Shown in pieces: positions 9,801 through 13,957 of a DNA stretch of 13,957 nt; the stretch's first letter is position 1; each line of letters begins with the position of its first letter. Origin of the DNA: Saccoglossus kowalevskii. Taxonomy: Eukaryota > Hemichordata > Enteropneusta > Harrimaniidae. Where the stretch lies: NCBI RefSeq assembly GCF_000003605.2, contig NW_003134341.1, positions 146,702-160,658 on the forward strand, in the 5' to 3' direction. The position numbers were made by a program, and so were the translations under genes. The notes below the pieces were generated by a model. It saw only the letters and a list, made by a program, of their open reading frames with translations, had not been told where the DNA came from and searched no databases.

Positions 9801-11001
9801 TTTCGCTGAAAAGGCTTTTTGGGCGTTTTGTATGGAATTTATTTTCACTGATTTTTGATAAGCTTAATGTGAAATATAGAAAAAAAAGTATATTCGCTGG
9901 ATTTTATTTTCAGCGAAAATAGCGAAAATAAAGTATTCTACAGTAGTCAAATATATTTAAATCACAGATTAATCTATAAAATATAGAATGTATTAGGAAG
10001 TAATTCAAGGAAACGAACTTATATATGAATAAGTGACTACCCTGTAATTAAAACCAACAGGATACAAAAATTTTAAGAGGGTAAAGAGTTGGTAAATTTT
10101 CTACAATTTACATTTCATATATATTTTATGTTACTTCCGATCATTGTGCCTTCTTTCTAAGTATCAAAACATCTACAATTATGTTCTATAAATAGAACAC
10201 GATTCGTGACTCGATTTTTTAACTACGTGGGTGGAATATTCAAGGTATTAGTAGTCAGTATGGGACGCCCCCTTGCTACCAAGTGTGTTAATTATCACCT
10301 ACTTCCGCATTAGGTCGGTAAAGGAAGCTTCGATTTTTTTTATAAAAGAAACTCTACGACGAAAATAGCGATAATAATATAACAATTTGAGAATATACTG
10401 AACATTTTAAGATGTCGTTTTACCTGTGTAAAGGGGTGTTACGGCCGTACCGGCGTAGTTGGGAAGGAGGCTGGGTGCCTTTACAAAATCTCGTCAACTT
10501 CGTTGGCAGCCCATTCGCAGCCTGGCTATAATACGTTATCAACTGGTCCAACCCTTGGAATATTGGGCCATCGTCTATTTGAAATAACAAATCAGTGAAT
10601 CGCTGTATTTGAAAATGTTGAGGTTGTTCGTTATGAATGACCGACAGCACAAAATCCCCCTCGGCAGTGACACTCTCCCGGATTAGATAAAGTCCCTCGG
10701 AATTCCCGTTGGTTTCCAGCAGGTGATTGGCAGTATCTCGTGTGATTTTGCCGTGGAACCACATGCTATTGACATCTTGTTCTCGGGCTTCCTTCGCATC
10801 CTTCTTCAAGAAATCGGTGACGCTAACTCGTTTGAATATTTCACATAATTCTTGTGTCACGTCCGATATCTGTTTCAACGCCTTTCCTTCTGCGGACAAA
10901 ACAGTGTCTTCATAGATCGGAGACGGCGGTACGTCGTGTGGCATAAGGCGAGTCCCCGCATTTTTCAATCTGAAGCGAGCTTTGATGCCTCGTAGTAACA
11001 T
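700..11001 (-). CDS. Shark: Shark/HTK16-type SH2-ankyrin-SH2 non-receptor tyrosine kinase, N-terminal 472 residues in five exons (3' part outside window)
   Basis: The model is join(10424-11001, 7477-7678, 5622-5865, 3950-4155, 700-885) on the minus strand. Every junction has GT and AG, and the phases agree (2, 0, 1, 0), giving one open frame of 472 residues. Domain order is an N-terminal region (1-80), SH2 (about 81-172), five ankyrin repeats (about 186-341), a proline-rich spacer (345-353), a second SH2 (about 356-440), and the start of the interdomain linker. This order is diagnostic of Shark (fly) and HTK16 (Hydra). Known family members end in a tyrosine kinase domain, expected left of position 1 and not seen here. 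In flies, Shark is a cytoplasmic kinase that binds the phosphorylated ITAM of Draper and promotes engulfment of cell debris; that role is family knowledge. Syk/ZAP-70 is ruled out because it has no ankyrin repeats. Exon edges are predicted without transcript support. Confidence 0.93.
1622..1868. repeat. 19-bp minisatellite, 13 copies
   Basis: The unit AATCGGTCAGAGACATGAC repeats in exact 19-base register from 1622. Units 10-12 share an A-to-G change (GGTCGGAGAC). Unit 13 keeps that change and then decays to GGCTACTTGAA. One copy (near 1735) has C-to-A at its end. It lies within Shark intron 4. Confidence 0.97.
2396..2770 (+). mobile_element. Fragment of a non-LTR retrotransposon (CR1/L2/Rex-like reverse transcriptase, C-terminal part), internally deleted
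   Basis: The plus-strand frame through 2411-2707 encodes WCADNNLQVNLAKTKEMV, then VIDGSEVERVDCIKFLGVHI and DLTW. These are the conserved post-palm and thumb segments of reverse transcriptases in the Jockey/CR1/L2 group. In intact elements the DLTW segment is followed by roughly 60-70 residues before the GVVRTA..RIIG-like segment. Here GVVAGALRIIGIQIPPLCDVY follows almost at once, so there is an internal deletion. No 5' portion, endonuclease domain or clear 3' tail is visible. The copy is dead, sits in Shark intron 4 and is antisense to that gene. The clade assignment is from memory and approximate. Confidence 0.85.
3950..4155 (-). CDS. Shark: Shark exon 4: proline-rich spacer and first part of second SH2
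   Basis: Codes residues 343-410 and completes E342. A short spacer DYVPPPARTSPSE leads into the SH2 start WLHGELSRSEAGNML (W356). The phosphotyrosine-binding loop is FLIRLSKNKGG (380-390), keeping the arginine (R383) but with leucine in place of the usual glutamate after it. Strand D reads YNFEIVHK (403-410), with asparagine where the first SH2 has histidine. Acceptor CTTTCAG, donor GTGAGT, phase 0 at the 3' end. Confidence 0.92.
4156..5621 (-). other. Shark intron 3 (1466 bp)
   Basis: Donor GTAAAG, acceptor ATTCAATCTTTCAG. No coding exon is visible. The 4460-5345 part is a mosaic of decayed dispersed-repeat modules, listed separately. The plus-strand open frames at 4833-5075 and 5408-5755 lie in this repeat and antisense to exon 3, and show no domain. 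Confidence 0.85.
4460..5345. repeat. Mosaic of decayed dispersed-repeat modules
   Basis: A motif of the form AAAATGGCCACCAGTC...CATTTT...ATTGAATTA recurs three times in the same orientation, at about 4532, 4703 and 4848. A second motif, AAGTTTGAATGWGATC, occurs at about 4472 and 5261 and is followed near 5308 by GACAGACAGACAGGCGGG. The copies differ too much for a young tandem array. They look like nested or internally periodic copies of an old dispersed element in Shark intron 3. I cannot name the family. Confidence 0.6.
5622..5865 (-). CDS. Shark: Shark exon 3: ankyrin repeats 3-5
   Basis: Codes residues 261-341 and the first base of E342. Joined to exon 2, it completes repeat 3 (TALH-CACAGN, then MLLSKGADP). 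Repeat 4 is TGWVPLHEAAQRGHVECVRTL (about 288-320), with the full TPLHEAA-type signature. Repeat 5 is the degenerate DGKTPKDLAERY capping repeat ending CVTIL. Acceptor AAACAG, donor GGTAAAG. The length of 244 bp is not a multiple of three, so skipping this exon would break the frame. Confidence 0.93.
5967..6031. repeat. (AGAGAC)n hexanucleotide microsatellite
   Basis: About ten near-perfect copies of AGAGAC. On the transcribed minus strand this is CTGTCT-type pyrimidine-rich RNA, ending about 100 bases upstream of the exon 3 acceptor. Confidence 0.95.
6565..7348. repeat. 69-bp satellite array, 11 full copies plus a partial
   Basis: Units start every 69 bases from 6565 (6565, 6634, 6703 ... 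7255), with a partial twelfth unit from 7324. Each contains ATAATGGTCAATAGGGCCTA and CAATTGAGCTAGGTATTTAT. Units 1-4 and the terminal partial have AACCTATAATGG, while units 5-11 have AACCCATAATGG. A further diverged partial copy (GAGTTATAAAGCTATTAAGGTCA) lies at about 7376. All frames contain stops, so it is non-coding. It sits in Shark intron 2. Confidence 0.97.
7477..7678 (-). CDS. Shark: Shark exon 2: ankyrin repeats 1-2 and start of repeat 3
   Basis: Codes residues 194-260 and completes R193. Across the junction, TPLHR of exon 1 joins ATLEKD to form the first ankyrin helix. Repeat 2 is clear: SGKTALHIASYNG, then IVDLLLDAGANVN (about 221-247). Repeat 3 starts FITALH and is cut by the intron after the histidine, in phase 0. 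The acceptor is CATTAG and the donor a consensus GTAAGT at 7476-7471. The open frame runs on past the donor for a few codons but loses ankyrin character there, which supports the splice site. Confidence 0.92.
8095..8325 (+). repeat. Dispersed repeat, copy A (with a ~75-bp insertion)
   Basis: Positions 8095-8180 (from GGCTAATAACGGCCAAGTG to TGATGAATTGGCGG) and 8255-8295 (AAATGAACGACGAAAATCG, then AAATCCTATTTTCAATTTG) match the reverse complement of 9621-9746 closely, with weaker similarity to about 8325. The intervening 8181-8254 is absent from the other copy. A 13-bp inverted repeat (8240-8252 with 8274-8286) sits at the insertion boundary. Confidence 0.8.
8938..9330. repeat. G-rich degenerate repeat region with recurring GTCTATAATGGGGT motif
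   Basis: Begins with an 11-G run (8940-8950) and an 8-G run (about 8991-8998). Variants of GTCTATAATGGGGT follow at about 9014, 9072, 9187, 9218 and 9252, and the region ends in a C-rich stretch (CCCCACACCCCT, CCCCCTCCCTCTCC). This looks like an old, internally repetitive dispersed element. The plus-strand open frame at 9138-9329 falls inside it and is not a gene. Confidence 0.6.
9595..9746 (-). repeat. Dispersed repeat, copy B (inverted relative to copy A)
   Basis: The reverse complement of 9621-9746 reads GCTAATGATGGCCAAGTGAT, then TCTAATATTTTTTGGAATCT, on to AAATCCTATTTTCAATTTG. It lines up with copy A across two blocks without the ~75-bp insertion. Similarity appears to extend weakly to about 9595 (CGCTAG). 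It directly abuts the MITE to its right. Confidence 0.8.
9767..9945. mobile_element. 179-bp MITE with terminal inverted repeats and TA ends
   Basis: The left end reads TACTGTGGAATACTTTACTT and the right end, reverse-complemented, TACTGTAGAATACTTTATTT. There are only two mismatches in the first 25 bases. The inverted repeat continues internally through TTTTCGCTGAAAA with a small gap. The outermost TA on each side would be a target-site duplication, pointing to a Tc1/mariner-like (IS630-type) source, though other TA-targeting superfamilies are possible. It has no coding capacity and lies in Shark intron 1. Confidence 0.8.
10424..11001 (-). CDS. Shark: Shark exon 1: N-terminal region plus first SH2 domain
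   Basis: Codes residues 1-192 and two bases of R193. The ATG at 11001-10999 has A at -3 and an in-frame TAA nine bases further upstream, so it is the first possible start in this exon. The SH2 domain begins at W81 (WFHGKITRD). Its phosphotyrosine-binding arginine is R108 in YLIRES (105-110), and the strand-D histidine is H129 in QHFQIQR. Residues QIDDGPIF and LITYYSQAANGLP are typical of the C-terminal half. Residues 35-75 are charged and probably helical, and residues 25-32 contain PPSPIYED, a possible tyrosine phosphorylation site. The exon ends CACAG followed by GTAAAA. M80 directly precedes the SH2 and is an alternative start that would give a protein more like fly Shark, whose SH2 lies near the N-terminus. 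Confidence 0.92.
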
Positions 11002-11200
11002 TGTCCAAGATTACACTAGCCGAAAAACATTGCTGTAAAGCTTAAACGAGATGTGTGGTGGTCATAACGATCAATTTGTCCGAGGCATGAAACTGTTGAA
11101 ACTACTTCCTCTAGTCATGTTGATTTTTTTGGTTGTCACGTGTTCGTAGTTCAGAGGTTGCAAAGAGGCGTGGTCGCTCAAATATAGGAAGCTACAACGC
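11002..11200 (-). promoter_or_regulatory. Probable 5' UTR and proximal promoter of the Shark gene
   Basis: Lies immediately upstream of the Shark start. Reading the minus strand it contains a TATATTT box-like element at 11181-11187, a CCACGCCTC GC/CACCC-type element at about 11167-11175, a CACGTG E-box in GTCACGTG (11135-11142), and an ETS-like AGGAAGT at about 11104-11110. The transcription start cannot be fixed from sequence, and a non-coding upstream exon is possible. Confidence 0.45.
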
Positions 11201-11219
11201 GATTAGTTTCACTTCGAGA

Positions 11220-11259
11220 TTTCACCAAAGACATTAGGAAAAGAATGTCTTTGGTGAAA
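11220..11259. repeat. Perfect 16-bp inverted repeat with 8-base loop
   Basis: TTTCACCAAAGACATT at 11220-11235 is the exact reverse complement of 11244-11259, with AGGAAAAG between. A shorter repeat, AGTTTCAC at 11205-11212, could pair alternatively with GTGAAACT at 11255-11262. It lies about 220 bases upstream of the Shark start codon. Confidence 0.9.
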
Positions 11260-12640
11260 CTACTAAAGTTATGTGCTGTTGTGTAAATCAACCGCGGCGC
11301 TAAATAATTATGCCCCCCAGAAGTACATTTACCAAAATATTGTTACAAGCTGTAATCAAATGTTTTTATTTTCGTAACAATGTAATTTAAATAAATAAAA
11401 AAAACGTAAATTCGTAGACATAGACAAGGTGTAAAATGTAATCACCTATTTTATTTGTCCGTAACTTGTACACAGATATTACTTTTTGTAAGCGTATAAA
11501 GTATTTTCCAAATGAAATGTCGTAATTCGTACGCAATTTCCAATTTTAATTCTCGAATACAAGTTATCAAAAAACATTATAAAAATGTAATTAGGAATTT
11601 GCTTTATCTGTAAAGTGTAAAAAAAACTATATTTTACTGTAAATGGAACTTTCGTTTTCATTTCCTGTAAATGAGCACTGTGAGCCCATGTCGAAGTGAG
11701 AGCTGAGACTCACGAAACAAGTTACTACAAACGATGGGATATACTTAGTCTAGTAAGTCAGACTCTAGATAAATATTCTGGCTGGCGAAGATGTGTACTC
11801 CATAGGTGTGGTACACCCTTCGGTTTTGTTTTAATAAAGGCACAGACAAAATTCCTGAAGACAACAGTCTCTGGTCTAAAATCGATTCGCGCACTTTCTC
11901 TCCATTTTGCTCACACACCCACCCATTCCTCACAATATGAAAAACGAAAACTTACACGTTTGTGAGATTACTCAAACCACAGTCCCTCTATTCTAACAGT
12001 TTTGTAGATATGTAAATACCCCCCGCAAACTTATGTTCACGTTCAATACGATATGAAATACAGTCAACATTTCACGAATTCACATGACTGTGTGAACATT
12101 TTGTAAATCACAGTTAATTCAATAGCTAATTCTGGCATTACAAGGATTTCGATATAAACAAACACAATTATAATAAATAAGTTTGACACATACATGTATA
12201 TGTAATTGGGGGTAAATGCATAGAGTCTGGAAATAAATATAAAAACGTGAATAAATGAAGTCCCGGCTTTTGATACTTTCCCAGCAATATATGATTTGTA
12301 TTTATTGAATGCTAACAATCCTTCCCGGGGTATTAAAATTGTTACATGAATTCGGGGAAATTCGACCTTTAATTTTTGAGAAAGTTGATCATAAAATGCA
12401 CTTCCATTGATTTATTTTGTGAATCAAAAAATACCATGTGATACTGGTCATCATATTGGATATGTGTGCTTTGTGACGTAAAATTCTTTTAAAAAACAAA
12501 ATGACTACGTAAACGAAACCGAAAATTATGTAAGCATTTACATGTTATTTATTAAACCACCAAACTTTATGTAAAATGTGCTGAAATTATATGTTAGCAA
12601 TTAATCAGCACAAGATATATTGAATTCTGAAAAAAATACA
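11260..12640. other. AT-rich intergenic region between the divergent Shark and ATG16L genes
   Basis: No domain-bearing frame, tRNA or repeat array is visible on either strand. Frames at 11479-11661, 11696-11965, 11745-11933 and 12064-12318 overlap each other or are rich in Phe, Tyr, Lys and Ile, as expected from AT-rich non-coding DNA. A distal enhancer could be present, but nothing marks one. Confidence 0.6.
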
Positions 12641-12649
12641 TTTATGTCA

Positions 12650-12740
12650 TCAATCTCACAGTGACCCTAGTTCACCTGAATCGTTATAGCGGAAACGTGG
12701 TGTATTGTGGGGAGTTACTACACAAACAACATGGCGGACG
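12650..12740 (+). promoter_or_regulatory. Probable ATG16L core promoter and initiation site with YY1-like motif
   Basis: The sequence just upstream of the ATG16L start is richer in GC and CpG than its surroundings. The start context AACATGGCGGAC has A at -3 and G at +4, and fits the YY1-type element (AAGATGGCGGC) that often overlaps the initiator codon of housekeeping genes in animals. No TATA box is apparent. Confidence 0.45.
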
Positions 12741-12827
12741 CCGTAGGTTGGAAGAGAAATCTGAGAAAACAACTCCGACAACGAAACCGAGTGGAATGTG
12801 AATATTTTAAAGAACTCATCAACAATC
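12731..12827 (+). CDS. ATG16L1: ATG16L1-type autophagy protein, first coding exon (ATG5-binding helix)
   Basis: This small exon encodes 32 residues plus one base and ends CAACAATC followed by a consensus GTAAGT donor (phase 1). The peptide starts MADAVGWKRNLRKQLRQRNR and continues VECEYFKELINN. It parallels the N-terminal helix of human ATG16L1, which runs WKRHISEQLRRRDR then LQRQAFEEII. The human contact residues I17, L21 and R24 correspond here to L11, L15 and R18. In known orthologues this helix binds ATG5, is followed by a coiled coil and, in animals, WD40 repeats, and directs the ATG5-ATG12 conjugate to membranes to lipidate LC3. The leader before the tryptophan is six residues here and twelve in human. 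The split codon starts with C. Later exons lie outside the window. The short match leaves some doubt. Confidence 0.8.
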
Positions 12828-13957
12828 GTAAGTACGGAGATATCGATCGATACATTTTCGAAATGCAATAAATGTTTAAGCGATTGCGCCACACCAGTCC
12901 GGCTCAGTCTCTTCAAACTAAATTCTTAGACTGTTATCAACGTTTTTCGTCTTGTCACCGTGTGTCTTACACCTTTTGTAAGACTGTGAATATGTCGACC
13001 GTGACGACAAATTACTTGCGAAACCGTAACATTTCTATGGCATTTGCATTTTCGATGTTCAAATGTCAGAGGTCATCTATTAGATCACGTGACACAGTCA
13101 GCTGGTGTATAGTCGTTGTGTCGTCACCGGAAGCGCTGTCCCAGCACTAACCTCGAACTCCGCACAGTTTGATACGCGTTACTTATCATCACTGCCCAAA
13201 GCAGGGGGGAGTTGCATGACACGATTGGTTGAAATACTCGTCTCATTTGCATAAATTAATATTCATGAGCAATGAAAAACTCGTCTTTTCAGTAAAATTG
13301 TGCCAAAATGCTTTCCGATAGCATACATGTTAGTTCTAAATTGATTGATTCTATCGTTACGAGCTGAAAAAATAATCCGAAAAATGATGTAAAGGTAATT
13401 TTTGAGACACATTTTCGATCAGACTCCAGCTAACTATTGAAAGTAAACACAGGTTTTCTCTTTACCATGATCATAGCAAGTTATGAAATTCATGGAGAAT
13501 GCAGAGGCACGTTTATATTTCCTTCTAGTACTATTGCTCAAAATTGCTCAAAATGTTTTCGGTGACTTTTATCAGTGACAAGTTACCTAACTAGTATGCA
13601 TTTCAATGAACCACAGTGTGTGTGCATGCGCAGTTTGAAATGGAACAGATTTGAACGCAATAAAATCACGGGTAGAACTCAGGCTCCAGCAAGAAATTGT
13701 GGCGTCAAACTGATTGTTGGTTGAATTGTTTTGAAATAGACATAATTTTGGAGCCTGTATTTGTCTATGAAATGTTTCTAAGTTTTGTTGAGGATTATTC
13801 TGTAAAGGAATGGCTAAAATTATTTTATCTGTTCGTAAACGGGACGTTGTTGCTTGACGATGGACTACGGACGACTGACGTCGAAACGTTCCATTCAGAT
13901 CAGATGGCGCCCTCTCGTGCCAATTCCCCCCTGGCACAAAACAGCTTTGCATAGAAC
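12828..13957 (+). other. ATG16L intron 1 (at least 1130 bp, continues off the right edge)
   Basis: Starts with GTAAGT. I searched the plus strand for a continuation of the ATG16L coiled coil after a phase-1 acceptor and found none. It contains a TCACGTGAC E-box (13085-13093), an octamer ATTTGCAT (about 13248-13255), an NRF1-like TGTGCATGCGCAG (about 13621-13633), and a CTCF-like GGCGCCCTCT near 13906-13915. Open frames at 12872-13150, 13587-13952 and 13697-13954 have no recognised domain, and the last two overlap on opposite strands. Confidence 0.6.
13085..13093. promoter_or_regulatory. CLEAR-type E-box TCACGTGAC
   Basis: Matches nine of ten bases of the GTCACGTGAC element bound by TFEB/MITF-family factors, which control lysosome and autophagy genes in animals. 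It lies about 260 bases inside intron 1 of the autophagy gene ATG16L. The motif is short and could be chance. Confidence 0.4.

Larger units (their letters stand above)
7679..10423 (-). other. Shark intron 1 (2745 bp), repeat-rich
   Basis: Donor GTAAAA at 10423 and acceptor TTTTTTTCATTAG ending at 7679. I see no coding sequence in it. It holds two copies of a dispersed repeat in opposite orientation, a MITE, a G-rich degenerate repeat (each listed separately), and AT-rich sequence. Short direct duplications occur near the 3' end of the intron: CTTTTGTAGCARTGA recurs at about 7865 and 7916, and AACCATTTTAATT recurs at about 7747 and 7848. Confidence 0.85.

Noticed and set aside
11696-11965. 89-residue plus-strand frame in the intergenic region
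   Set aside because: It overlaps a 62-residue frame on the other strand and has no domain or good start context.
12656-12916. 86-residue minus-strand frame across the ATG16L exon
   Set aside because: It is the complement of the ATG16L exon and promoter. The plus strand has the homologous helix, the strong start context and the splice donor.
12872-13150. 92-residue plus-strand frame downstream of the ATG16L donor
   Set aside because: It does not continue the ATG16L coiled coil, has no acceptor in the right phase that I can see, and shows no domain.
13680-13757. 9-bp inverted repeat CAGGCTCCA / TGGAGCCTG
   Set aside because: It is short with a 60-base loop and no flanking duplication, so chance is the simplest explanation.
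13587-13952. 121-residue minus-strand open frame, the longest outside the Shark exons
   Set aside because: No recognised domain, overlaps an 85-residue plus-strand frame in the same place, and lies where ATG16L intron 1 is expected. It remains possible that it is an unknown exon.

Overview
The window looks like nuclear DNA from an invertebrate animal. Coding exons are short, bounded by GT-AG sites and separated by AT-rich introns of 1.5-3 kb that are full of tandem repeats and transposon debris. The main gene encodes a Shark/HTK16-type SH2-ankyrin-SH2 tyrosine kinase. To my knowledge this family is found in cnidarians and invertebrate bilaterians and is missing from vertebrates. I cannot name the species; a marine lophotrochozoan or invertebrate deuterostome would fit the repeat landscape, but that is a guess.

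Layout. Positions 700-11001 hold the first five coding exons of the Shark-type gene on the minus strand (exon 1 at 10424-11001, exon 5 at 700-885). All five join with matching phases into 472 residues: an 80-residue N-terminal region, SH2, five ankyrin repeats, a second SH2 and the start of the linker to the kinase. The kinase domain itself would lie beyond the left edge. The introns carry a 30-bp CCAAT-containing minisatellite (intron 5), a 19-bp minisatellite and a non-LTR retrotransposon fragment (intron 4), a mosaic of old dispersed repeats (intron 3), an AGAGAC microsatellite and a 69-bp satellite (intron 2), and an inverted pair of dispersed repeats, a TA-flanked MITE and a G-rich degenerate repeat (intron 1).

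Positions 11002-12730 are the intergenic space between two divergent genes. It contains a perfect 16-bp hairpin, a CACGTG E-box and AT-rich sequence with no recognisable gene.

At 12731-12827 on the plus strand is a small exon that is easy to miss. It encodes 32 residues plus one base, starts at a strong ATGGCGGAC initiation site and ends at a GTAAGT donor. The peptide matches the N-terminal ATG5-binding helix of the autophagy protein ATG16L1. The rest of the window (12828-13957) is read as its first intron.

How the genes may work together: Drosophila Shark acts downstream of the engulfment receptor Draper, and ATG16L1 places the LC3-conjugation machinery on autophagosomes and phagosomes. A head-to-head Shark/ATG16L pair is therefore a plausible phagocytosis-autophagy gene neighbourhood. 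The arrangement is seen in the sequence; the functional link is inference.
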